Positions 47,561 through 58,240 of a stretch of DNA of 64,000 nucleotides are shown one piece after another. Both the position numbers and the translations under genes were made by a program. The stretch covers positions 13,008,576 to 13,072,575 of the forward strand of contig CM049309.1 of assembly GCA_026874595.1 (NCBI GenBank), in the 5' to 3' direction. Below the pieces are notes generated by a model. That model saw only the letters and a program-made list of their open reading frames with translations, searched no databases and was not told the DNA's origin. This DNA comes from Sipunculus nudus (taxonomy: Eukaryota; Annelida; Sipuncula; Golfingiida; Sipunculidae). The first letter of the stretch is position 1. Each line of letters begins with the position of its first letter.

Positions 47561-48889
47561 CCTCATTGGTCTCCTTTATGTTCAGTATATTGTACTAGTA
47601 CACTATATACATGTAGAGAACATACCATTAAAGAAAAACTACCCCAAGAAGCATTCAAAATACAAAGTGACAAGATAGAATTATATAGCATCCATGAAAA
47701 TAAAAACACACTCAAATATTCAGAGTGAGTCACAGTCAAGTTAAAAAGAGTTAAAAGCAATGAAGATGATTATGGACCAACCCTGTGTTATATGAGAAGT
47801 GAATATAAGAGAATTATGTTTCTAGGGGTAATTACATGGCTCATTTTGTTTCAAGAGAGATTTCCCAGAGATAGAGCTGCATGCCACATAGAAAAAGATC
47901 CTGTCTAGTGTTATCAGCAAAAACCTGATGAGATACCACAGTGATTAATTAGCTGACCTTATGTAATATGAGCAATGATAAGTTACATCATCCCCTTCAG
48001 GTTTGAAGGATTACCTCCTTCTCAGTGTTACTGGAGATATAAAATGCAACATAATAAACATTCTTCGGTGATAAATCCAGTCAACTTAGTTTACATCATA
48101 ATGTGAATGATTGCAAAGGTTAAAGAAATCAGTGGTAGTTTCATGTGCTTATATTCTGGGCATTTTTTTTTTAATTATTTTTATGATGTGTAATTTTAAA
48201 AAATGTAGTCAGTTGTTGTGATCAGTTTTGTACAGCTTACCAATTAAGTAATTTTTATTTAAGTTTAATTTTCAGACCACAGGTAGGGCATCCTAAGTTT
48301 AGCATGAACATATGAAGAATATGGGTGGTCTCTTGGAACCTCATTTAAGGTGTGTTTCAGGATGTTTGAGAAATAAATGTCATACAAAAAAAATTATTTA
48401 AATTTTTCATATATTGGGTAGATAAGTTAATGTACAGGACTTCAGGCCCCTAGCTTGATGGTATGAACCATGTACTGTCAGAGATAAACAGTAACATCTG
48501 AGGGCAACCTCAAAGGTATATTCTAATGTCTTAACTACATTGTATGACTTCTGGATTATTCCTAGCCTCATGCATATAAAACCAAGAAATCAAGATGGCT
48601 TACTAAATACATATCATTCTTATCATGTAAATAATTCACCCTCATTCAATAGATATTATTCTTAAAAAATAATTAAATTAAGATAAAATAGTATATTTTC
48701 ACATAAAAGCCACAACCTGTTTGAATTAGCATGTACATTTTATATCTGTGAATATGCAAAAGATCTTTGTGAGTTCCATTATGTTCACAAGAGATCAGAG
48801 TGATCCTGCTATGTAGCCATCAAGGGGTAGATATACATAGCAGTATGGAGGTCAGAGACAGTTTATTGCCCAGGGATTTCTTCAATAAG
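47561..48889. other. AT-rich noncoding stretch, nothing recognised
   Basis: No feature supported. Confidence 0.6.
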
Positions 48890-49138
48890 TATATGTGGTA
48901 AAGGTTGCTTAGAGGTACCCCAGAGGTGTAATAAGGGTCCCTCAGTATTAATCACATAGTTTAGCCACCCCCTGGGGGCCCTGGAGTAGCTAGAATCAGC
49001 ATAGGGGACAATTTTCAGCTAAAATTACATTAAAGCCTCATCATGGTGTTAAGTCAGACTGTTAGACTGAAATATGCTCAAATTGGGTAAGATGTACTGT
49101 ATCTGATGGGAGAACGGATACACATGCAACTCTGCTTG

Positions 49139-49164
49139 GCATCATAAGCTGCCAGCTTTGATGC
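49139..49164. other. Near-perfect palindrome
   Basis: GCATCA(T)AAGCTG, then C, then CAGCTTTGATGC: 12-bp arms with one extra T on the left and a one-base centre. The centre is too short for an RNA hairpin loop, so a dimeric binding site or cruciform is more plausible. Confidence 0.7.
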
Positions 49165-49199
49165 GTCTCAGGTACATGAGTGACAAGCGTTTTCTTACT

Positions 49200-49960
49200 A
49201 ATACTTATAAGTAGAGGTCACCTAGTCTGTAAATACAAGTACATGGCGGGAGTGTGGCACCCTGTCAGCCACACTTGCGGCAAGAACACCTGTCTCTTGT
49301 GTACCTGTGACCAATAAGATCAAAGGCTACAGATACACTGCATGTGACCAGGTGAAACGTGTAGTGTCCCTGCCTAGTTTAATTACCTATCACCCAGCGC
49401 CTGCCTATTGACGGCAATGATAAGTTCTGAAGTATGGGGCAACAGTTGTATTTTATGCATGTTCTCATGCGACATGTGATGCTGTTTACATTCAGGGCAG
49501 CCCTTATTTGCTGTTTATTCACACTGACTATACCCCTATATCTTAGACAGCATGTACCTCCATATTCATCAAGCAGCATCATGGAGAACAATATGGGCTG
49601 CCAAACTATAGACATCATGTATAACACTTCAGCTTAATCAAACCTATCATACACAATAATAGGTATCAGCTTTTAATTCATATATGTAAACGTTGTCAAA
49701 GGTCAGATAAAACCATGGCAGATGTTACTGCTCCCAAAGGATGGCTTCGCCAGAACCCCCATGTGTTGGTTTTCCCTCGGGAGTAAAGCTAATTTGTTCA
49801 AGCCTTGTGTTGCTTAACCAACTGATAACGAGCAGTTACCAAAGCCCATTTATATCACAAAATGAAAGTTGCAAGTTGATCAACAGTTACATAAGTTTAA
49901 GCGGGTGTTTTTTCTTATGTTTACATACTCCGGTTAAGGGAGCTATATATTGCTTAGAGT
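49200..49960. other. CpG-retaining candidate cis-regulatory segment
   Basis: Scattered CpGs (GGCGGGAG, TTGCGGC, AAACGTG, CAGCGCC, GACGGC, CTTCGCC, CTCGGG, AACGAG, AGCGGG, CCGG). Homeodomain/POU-like words such as TTTATGCATG occur in the first half. Overlapping 67-82 codon ORFs on both strands are not credible. Confidence 0.3.
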
Positions 49961-51480
49961 TGACAGTAAATTAAGTTATAAACAGCAGCACCTTGTTTTT
50001 ACATCCCCTGGTGATTATCTGTGTTGATCACGCCCACTAAATTATGTTTTCATGGAAATCTGATAAGTTATGTACCCCTAAAGCAACGTAATATTATCTC
50101 TACTGTAAACAACACCCAGGGATTAATTTAGTCAAAATTTATATTAAGTGTACCAGGGTTGGGAAAAAATACATGCTGTCTGTGGGAATATTAAAAATAT
50201 ACTTAAACATTTTTTTTTCATGTATGTTTTTCTGTTTGGTAATTTGGTCTCTCTGTCTAAAGATGTGCATACCCCCCCCCCCTTTCCCCCCCCCAAAAAA
50301 AATACCCACCAACCCCACCCCACCTGCACTTATAAATGCAGTATGATTATTACCATCTTATTGTACCATAGAAAATAAGAATTTCCATCTCATACTTTAA
50401 AATATGAGATTTGACTACTAGTAACTAAAAGCATATATCATCACTAGTTTTTTAATGATTTCCATATCTTTATATTTTTTATACAAACAATCTCAAGGAC
50501 AGAATAGAATATAATGTCTTTAAGTGATAGCAGTTATGATAAGTACATTAAATGCCATTGTTTCATTTTCCAGAAAGGAAACATGTTTTCACCTTGGGAA
50601 TTCCTGTCCATCCCTTCTGTTCCTATGGAAACCAAGATAAAAAGGATGAGACAGAGACAGGATGTGACTGTAAGGTATCATGAGATTTTTATGATAAATA
50701 TATCTATAAGTTTGCCATAAGATCCTGTCAACTTAAGTACAGTCAGTGTTTGATCATGATTTTGGACTATCTCAGAGATTGATCATTGTCAAATTTATCA
50801 AGAGAGTTACTTGTTTTTTCAAAGCAATGTATATTTGGGATAAATAGGAGAAATAGTTAATTTTCTGTGATTATCAGAACACATATCAAAGGTACAATTA
50901 ATATAAACAATTACATAGTTTATATGAGGCCCTATGCTCCGTGAGGAGTTAGAGGATTAAGTAAGTAAGCAAGTAAGATTGTTAATAAGTAGATATGTAG
51001 AGTAATGGCCACACACATTGTTCAGAGGATGTAAAGTCTATGGAGTTATTTGTTGGGGATGGATTTATCAATAACATTGATATATCCTTGGAGATTTACC
51101 ACAGGAGATTTAGGATGGTGATAAAATAAGGACAGTAATACTCTTCTTTTTTATACAAATGTATAAACAGTGTATACTGACAGATTTCCAGATTGTTCAT
51201 ATATACTGTACTTACAGTATACTTGTAATTTGGACATGCCACCAGAGACATCAAGATATAAGTGTTTATGCAATATAGCATCCTCCCTGAGCAGTTTCAA
51301 GAAACTTGATGAAATAAACCTTATTGTATTGAGTACCATATTTTGAAATAATATATTGTTATACTGGTAATCTTCATGATTTCTATTCCTAACCCCCCCC
51401 CCCCCCCTTCCTCTACATTTTCTCAAAAATAACTGCACTAATTATTCCCTGTCTTAAAGGTCAGTTATTTGACCTGAATA
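49961..51480. other. AT-rich noncoding stretch with C runs
   Basis: C11 at 50272-50282 and C9 at 50286-50294, followed by A-rich and CACC-rich sequence, and C15 at 51393-51407. Otherwise nothing. Confidence 0.6.
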
Positions 51481-52320
51481 TTCAGTGGAAGGTCATTGTC
51501 AGCAGACAGCTTAATCAGGCTGTAACATGTGCTGAATTAACCTTACAGATCAAACCTTGGCTGGAAGTGGTAAACCAGTAGCCCAACATATATAAGGTCA
51601 AAGGTCAGACTCCTAAATGTCAAACACTAAAGGTCATTGGCTCCCCCTGTACTGTGATGTCTTACCTTTTCGAGAGCCATGTGTTACCATGGCAACTATC
51701 TAAATTAACTGCCAGACGTTAGTGTTTGGGCACTGATTGAGTTCATTTACCTTACACAACTTACAGGTGTTAACAGGGAGTGATCAATTCCTAAGATATA
51801 TGCTTACACCTTAGTGGCTGGTAATTTGCAATTATGTCATCCATATACATGTATTATTGCTATATTTTGCATATCTAAATGTTTAGTAGGGCTGATGATC
51901 AGTTTTCACTGGTTTTCTCTAATTATCAGTTTCGCAGATGCCATATGATGTTTAAAGATGTTAATTATTTTATTCTCTTGCTAATGAACAATTTGCTGTT
52001 TCAACAAGTTAATCAAATTATTTCATATACAGGCTGGCAAACCCCCACCCCCTTCTTTCCTGTCGACTAAAGTATATCATACATACCAAGTTCAGAGAAA
52101 AAAAATTGTGTCAGCTTAACTCATTTCATAGGAGTTCTTTATAAAAGTTCATATATCAAAAGTACCTTATAACATGCAAGCATTCTGCAGTAGACAGCAG
52201 AAGTATACAGTTACAGCAGTTATAATTCAGATACCATTTGTAGTACCATGTTAAGAAATATCAGTCTCTCTTTCTTTTTTAAAGAGATTGTTCAACCTTA
52301 GAGGAGGTATTTGACCTGAT
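51481..52320. other. Unique noncoding stretch, nothing recognised
   Basis: The left part (51460-51760) is a little GC-richer with AAGGTCA and GGTCATTG words. No ORF or repeat. Confidence 0.5.
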
Positions 52321-52323
52321 TAC

Positions 52324-52338
52324 AGTGCCCTCTAATGG
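52324..52338 (-). promoter_or_regulatory. CTCF-like motif
   Basis: On the minus strand CCATTAGAGGGCACT matches CCASYAGRKGGCRSY at 14 of 15 positions (S is T). Confidence 0.42.
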
Positions 52339-52359
52339 TTAGTAAAAGTGATTGATGCA

Positions 52360-52440
52360 TAAGACAGAGAGAGAGAAAGAAAGAGAGAGAAAAAAGGGAA
52401 GGATGGAAGAAATGAGTGAAGTGGAAGAAAAGCAGAGGAT
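52360..52440. repeat. Short GA-rich tract
   Basis: AGACAGAGAGAGAGAAAGAA-type purine run on the plus strand; the sixth such tract in this orientation. Confidence 0.8.
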
Positions 52441-52444
52441 GATG

Positions 52445-52915
52445 TGGTCAAACAGGTGATACAATTTGTGTGACACAATTTTATTTTATGAGACAGTAAA
52501 AGATTTTAAAAAAATCAATGTGCATTTTCTCCCAGGAAATGTGAATAGTTTATTACTGGAATATAAGTGTGTGTAGCAATACACAAGGCAGATCTTTGAC
52601 AACTGGTAGTGTTATAGACTCCAGGTATTCAGGAGTGACATAGGGCATACCAGGATTACTTTAACAATAATAGAAATAAAGCACATGGACCTAATCTAGC
52701 CCTAAGATATGAGATGACAGACATATCCAATATATTACCAGAACAGAACTGGCATGAGCTCTATATGGCATTTACTAGTTGTCAAAGGCAGGGATCAGAG
52801 GGGGGGCCAGGCACGTTATTTATCGTCACTTATTACAGGTAAAGTGAGGAAACGAATACACTGCACATCAATGTGACAGATACAGGCTCATATAGAAGAA
52901 AAAAAAATGAACAAT
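52445..52915. other. Noncoding stretch, nothing recognised
   Basis: No feature supported, unless the exon candidate to the right is real, in which case its 3' UTR lies here. Confidence 0.5.
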
Positions 52916-53311
52916 TTAATCTTGCATAAACAATATGGTGTATTGCCCATCTTTCTTTGCTAGAGGCGTGGATGCCACAGCCGGCTGGATGGACTTATAT
53001 CCACTTATGGCCTGATATTGGGGCCACTTGATGAGTGGGTTAAGTGGGGTCAACAAAAGGAAGATGTATATTATACAGACACAGTGCTTAGGGGTATTAT
53101 AAAGACTGGGGTGACAGGGGCTTAACACAGGTGGGGGGGACTCAAGGTAAAAGGTCATGACCTCTACTCTGACCTCATTCATAGCAGGAAGGGTGACCAG
53201 GGTGTCCTTATAGTTTTGTCTCTTCACGGGCTTATTTTCCTGTTTTGAGTTGACATCCTCGCTATTCTCCGACCTTTCCACTCTCCCAGCAGAAGATGCT
53301 GACCTCACCTC
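52916..53311 (-). CDS. Candidate terminal exon or conserved-type block, unknown protein
   Basis: On the minus strand the frame is open for 131 codons from a TATATCAG acceptor-like site (53312-53319) to TAA. The codons use G/C at third positions much more than other ORFs here. The predicted peptide has a charged start (residues about 10-45, many Glu, Lys, Arg, Asn), a Pro-rich middle, a hydrophobic run CVCIIYIFLLL near residues 80-90, and a mixed tail. No family recognised. The region upstream of the acceptor is purine-rich, which weakens it as a splice site, and the length is within chance. A nuclear-receptor-type palindrome lies inside, which fits a regulatory reading better. Confidence 0.2.
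   Translation of the reverse strand, partial: EVRSASSAGRVERSENSEDVNSKQENKPVKRQNYKDTLVTLPAMNEVRVEVMTFYLESPPPVLSPCHPSLYNTPKHCVCIIYIFLLLTPLNPLIKWPQYQAISGYKSIQPAVASTPLAKKDGQYTILFMQD
53152..53163. promoter_or_regulatory. Nuclear-receptor-type palindrome (IR0)
   Basis: AGGTCATGACCT, two perfect AGGTCA half-sites in inverted orientation with no spacer, and a third TGACCT at 53170-53175. Confidence 0.38.
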
Positions 53312-53668
53312 CTGATATAACCACCCTCCCCCACTAAGCTACCCCTCTTGCACTCTGCCTTTTATTCTACCCTAACTGTCCTCTGATGTTGCGTGTCTCC
53401 TTCCAGTTATTTCTGTGAGTTGTCTGCTGACATTATACAGACAGGTGTTACATATGGGTAAGCTTTTGCAGCCATGAAGTCATTAGTCAAGGTCGCCCAA
53501 TAGTGGTTATGGAAACTGTTTTGTCAGCTCTTACAAGTGCTGAGGTGTGATTACAAATAGCCAAGTCAAGATGTATACACACATTCTTATATTGGTGTCC
53601 CAACATACTGCAGTGATTAAAATACTCTGACTTTAAATGAATTTGAAATTAATGAGAATATTTCCAGA

Positions 53669-54362
53669 CAAGGTGTACATTTCTCTTGCCTGGCATGGTG
53701 TACATTTCTCTTACCAGGCATGGTGTACATATCCCAACCAGGCATGGTGTACATTTCTCTAACAAGGCATGGTGTACATTTCTCTAACAAGGCGTGGTGT
53801 ACATTTCTCTAACCAGGCATGGTGTATATTTCTCTTACCAGGCATGGTGTACCTTTCTCTTACCAGGCATGGTGTACATTTCTCTTACCAGGCTTGGTGC
53901 ACATTTCTCTTACCGGGCATGGTGTCCATTTCTCTTACCGGGCATGGTGCACATTTCTCTTCCCGGGCATGGTGTACATTTCTCTTACTGGGCATGGTGT
54001 ACATTTCTCTTACCGGGCATGGTGTACATTTCTCTTACCGGGCATGGTGTCCATTTCTCTTACCGGGCATGGTGCACATTTCTCTTACCGATCATGGTGT
54101 ACATTTCTCTTACTGGGCATGGTGTACATTTCTCTTACCGGGCATGGTGTACATTTCTCTTACCGGGCATGGTGTCCATTTCTCTTACCGGGCATGGTGC
54201 ACATTTCTCTTACCGGGCATGGTGTACATTTCTCTTACTGGGCATGGTGTACATTTCCCTTACCAGGCATGGTGTACATTTCACTTACTAGGCATAGTGT
54301 ACATTTCTCTTACCTGGCATAGTGTCCATTTCTCTTACCAGGCATTGTGAACATTTCTGCTT
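53669..54362. repeat. 25-bp minisatellite with 125-bp higher-order repeat
   Basis: About 28 units of GGCATGGTGTACATTTCTCT-TACCG. In 53916-54240 the variants occur in a fixed order: GTCC unit, GCAC unit, TACTG-ending unit, then two standard units. The order restarts at 53916, 54041 and 54166, exactly 125 bp apart. Outside that core the units are less ordered (TACCA-ending). Because 25 is not a multiple of three and the unit lacks stops in all plus frames, three overlapping ORFs of 165-193 codons appear with the same cyclic peptide; they are artefacts. Confidence 0.95.
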
Positions 54363-54829
54363 TTCTCTAGCTAGGAATAATGTTCCTGTTTTATTAAAAG
54401 GCATGTGAATGTTTCTTTTTGCAATTTTACTGTTCCCAGATCTTTCTTGACAGCTCTCCGGTATATTTAATTCTATGTTCATTTTACAATGAAAAGTGTC
54501 ATTTTACTCAAATTTCCACTAATATTAATTAAATATTAAATTTAAATGATCAAACACTACTTTTCCAAAACTTGGGGAACAGGAGTCAGTCTGTATACTC
54601 TAAATGGGGCATTGGACTACAATTAAAAATTAAAGCATAGTTCACAGTGAACATTTGTGTACACACAGTGACACATATACCAACAGATACATGTGAAGAG
54701 AGAGAGCAATTAGAAGATTAAAAACAACACAGTTACATACTGAGTCATTTGTAATTATATAAACTCTGAGACCCAACACTAATTTTCCTCCTGTGTAAAC
54801 CTGGATTTGTTATAAGCTTAATTGTAGTA
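54363..54829. other. AT-rich noncoding stretch, nothing recognised
   Basis: No feature supported. Confidence 0.6.
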
Positions 54830-55130
54830 ATTATCAGCATTCTTGTAATGCCAAGGCCCTGTCAGTTTCCCCGCACCCCAAGTGATCGAGATCAGTGTAA
54901 AAGCAATTTGACAGCTCCCCCACCAACTAACTTGTGTCGGTTTGTAGAACAATCTTTCTTTGGGTTCTGAGCAACCTTGCATCATTTGTGACCCGCCAGG
55001 TTAATATGACCACCCATCAAGCATATTTTCATGTCAAGGGGGCACCTGTGACCCCAGATACCAGTTAACACTTGGGAGGTGGCAATGAAGGGGTGGCGGT
55101 GTAAACTATCATTATACATATGACAGCCAA
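54830..55130. other. CpG-retaining candidate cis-regulatory segment
   Basis: CpGs at CCCCGCACC, GATCGAG, TGTCGG, CCCGCC, GGCGG and AACGTG. Unique, no ORF. Confidence 0.28.
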
Positions 55131-55479
55131 TGCATCCAAACGTGATTCAAATCACTGTACATTTAACTATTGTAGTGTTAGTTTTGTGTGAGTGTTTCTT
55201 GCCCCCTCCCCCCTTTCTCTTTGCATCTCAGTCTCATACACACTCCCACCCCCAGCCTTAACTCTTTTCATCCAAACCTCATACCAATATAGTTAATTAT
55301 ATGGTGGAAAATATATTTTTAAATTATAATAAATCGGCGTAATAAGGAGTCATGAGACTGAGTCCTCTCGTGGTAGGGTGCTATCGGCTGGGAAGCAAGG
55401 GGGAGGTGTATTTCCATATATGGGTAATATTGGCTTTTTTGGGCTGTACATGACTACAGCTTCATTAATAATGTTATCA

Positions 55480-55960
55480 ACTATCAGTCAATCTGTTAAT
55501 CACCTTAGGGCTGGATTCCAGCATAACGCTGGCCAATAATCCCTTCCGGAAAGGCAGTTATATGGCTTTTAAAACTGACATAGGTCACAAGACCCCTGAA
55601 AACATGGTGGCACTAGACAACATGAAGTGGTTTTCATGGCACCAACACGCTGTTTGTCCATGCCCCTATGGCACCGCAGGTTTCCCAAAGTGACCAGACT
55701 GGTGACTCGCAAAGATTTGTCGTATAATATCAAGGGTGTGAATCGCATAGAAGTGTGCTGCCGCAAGGGTTGGTCTCTAGTGTCCCACTCCATCGGGCAC
55801 CCGGTTGCTAGTCTTGCTGTCTATAGGATCATGCAACTAGACCACTCGCATGATCTGATTTTTTTATGCCCATGTTCTTCTAAGGTACTTGAGCACGTAC
55901 AGTCTGGTAGATTGTTCACATTCGTTGATTATCAAGTGCATTAGCCCCACTTAGTGCTAT
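55480..55960 (+). other. CpG-retaining segment with 105-codon ORF
   Basis: About thirteen CpGs in 450 bp. The plus frame 55627-55944 (GTG start, open a few codons further upstream) predicts a mixed peptide with words such as RKGWSLVSHSIGHPVASL and a tail FVDYQVH; the minus strand is also open for 74 codons. No pyrimidine-AG acceptor sits directly upstream, and I recognise no domain. Either a diverged coding exon or, as for the similar blocks around it, a noncoding conserved-type element. Confidence 0.28.
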
Positions 55961-57339
55961 GTTGTCACTGTGCAGTTTTACAAGTTATTATTGGTATTTA
56001 TGGTATTCATAAGTATAGTAAGTAACATTTCTTGTAAATTTATGATTTTCTCAGGTTTAATTACCTGTGTTTAATCATTACCATAACTGCCATAAATTAA
56101 TGCCATTTTCTGTGCTTGCAGTACCCCTGTTCACTCTGTAAATTTCTTTTTCTAATTTTTACTCTCTGTTTAGAATACCTCTGTTTGGTCTTTTTCCAAA
56201 CAAAATTTTAAATGCATTTACTGTGCTCAAGGTACATGTGTAACAGATCCTCATTTGAAATTAAAAAAAACTTGTATATTACTGTATATAATTTTTTTTC
56301 GGGGGGGGGGGGGTGTTTAATAATGTCTTAATTCTTGAATTAATTTCCCTTGAGGTGGTAATTATTACCCAATACACTGTGAAATGTTGAGACATTAATA
56401 AATATGAATTCCTCGAAACTATCAGAAAAGTATATAAATTTCAATATAAAATTGTATTTAAGAAATTCTGTAAGTGACATTGATTTCTTGCACTGACACC
56501 AGAAGGCACTGTGTGAATGCATGGTGCACTTTTATATATTAAATTTTTGGTTTTTGTATTTCACACAAATATCTATCATTCGAGTTTATTTTTTCAGCAC
56601 ATACTTCAGTCAGAATTTCACCATTTTTGCACCATGTATATACAAAGAATTTCAGTGTAACTTTAAATTGTCACTGTGCAAATTGTTGGTTATCACAGTG
56701 AATATTATTGTATTGTATTTTTATCAGTGGAATTGTATAGTTACTTATTTCAGCAGAGAAATAATATATGGCTACACCATGGTCCTGAATGATGTATTTC
56801 AATAAAGTACTTTTTATGCCAATAGACTCTCCATGGCCTATAGGTTTACTCGAGGTTTGTTTGTCAAACCTGGGTATTTTCAAATAGAATGAAAAACAGG
56901 ATTTTTTTACAGAATTGGACAAATTAATATCTGTTATTGTTCTGTCAGGCATCCCTGTGCCCCTGGGAAAGAAAGTGATAGGCAGCATGCAATGCTGTGT
57001 AAACAGTACAAGCAGATTTTGGATTCTAGATAAGTGTATCAGGGAACACTTCAGAACATTTTAATTGATGAAGCATATCCTGCAGAGTGAAAAGATTTGT
57101 AAATGTGTTAATGAATTAATTAGTGTCACCTGAATACATTCACCATCTTACATGTGAATGTACCCAGTGATCTGAATTCATCTTTATGTGTGCAATCCTG
57201 AAACTACCTGGACATATTGGAAATCGACAAATTGTGCTCGTGAATAATGTATTAGACAGCTGGCAGCGATGTTCATAACATCAGAGGTGAAATTGTACAC
57301 AGACAGCTAGAGTGACACAACAGTAGTTGTAGTGTTTAG
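55961..57339. other. AT-rich noncoding stretch with a G13 run
   Basis: Thirteen G at 56301-56313 after a T8-C run. ORFs of 94-105 codons on both strands at 56521-56988 are AT-driven. Confidence 0.55.
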
Positions 57340-57379
57340 AAGGCATGAACCCTTAAAGCCCCCACATGGCTTATAGTGT

Positions 57380-57462
57380 ATGCTAATGAGGCTGCAGGTG
57401 CTACACTCCTGGACCAATAGGAGGCTGTGCATATGGCATAAATTAGCATAATGCATGCAAAT
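57380..57462. promoter_or_regulatory. Octamer/POU-like motif cluster
   Basis: ATGCTAAT (57380-57387), ATTAGCAT (57442-57449, the same word reversed) and the canonical octamer ATGCAAAT (57455-57462) fall within 83 bp; AGCATAATGCATGC links the last two. Octamers are the sites of POU-domain factors. Confidence 0.42.
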
Positions 57463-57881
57463 GAAACTAAGCTTTGTATCCAATGTAGTAATTCTTGCAG
57501 CATTGAGTAAATATATATGGTACATTGGTACTGAAATATTATTGTATATAATTATGCTTGGAAATGTTGGTATCAAAAGCTTAAATATTAACCACAGGGA
57601 ATGCAGCTTGTGTTAGATGCAAGTGAATCAAGCGGTAAAGTGTCGATAAAAGGAATAATGTAATCTTCAAAGTAGTGTGGTGTGTGCCCAGAGGTTAGGT
57701 AGCAAGTGTGCCAGAGCTTTTAATAACAAGACTCAGGCAAACATTAGGCATATGTCACAGATAACGGAATAAAAGAGAACAGCCTGAATAGCCTATGCCC
57801 CCTGTAGATTTGTACTGTACCATGTGTGACCACAAAGAACGCAAAATAAAGACTAAGTCAAGTTTATGTATGCAAAATGTG

Positions 57882-57920
57882 CAGCTCAGCTGGTCAAGGA
57901 GAGCATGTGTTACGATCCCT
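57882..57920 (+). other. tRNA-like A-box and B-box remnant
   Basis: CAGCTCAGCTGGTCAAGGA resembles a tRNA D-arm and A-box, followed by GTTACGATCCC resembling a B-box, but they are too close, as if the anticodon arm were deleted. A degraded SINE head is possible; chance is not excluded. Confidence 0.25.
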
Positions 57921-58029
57921 GGCATAATGTGTCAGGGTGATAGAGTGTGGGAGTGGAGTTATACAAAATCAACCAAGCGAAACCTATGCCAGATGGCCAG
58001 CGCACTAATGCCAGGAATTGGACCAAATG

Positions 58030-58240
58030 ATCACTGAGCCTGGTCTTTTAACAGCTCCAAGACTTGATTGGTTTTCGAGCGAGCCTCGCTTGTTTTGCCA
58101 ACCCCAACATGGGAGGGGATGCCACCCTCACTTTACCCTAATCACAGGGGTTGCCATGGTATTAGCATGGCTGGAGTTTTAATTAATTTACCCAGCGGTG
58201 GAATCCTGGGGTGTAGAACATTTCATGGATTTGGGAAAGG
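58030..58240. other. Candidate cis-regulatory segment
   Basis: TTTTCGAGCGAGCCTCGC (58073-58090) contains an inverted GCGAG/CTCGC pair. GTTTTAATTAATTTACC and CCAGCGGTGG follow. Unique and without ORFs. Confidence 0.3.

Noticed and set aside
53769-54350. Three overlapping ORFs of 165-193 codons
   Set aside because: They read the 25-bp minisatellite in three frames and give the same cyclic peptide; not genes.
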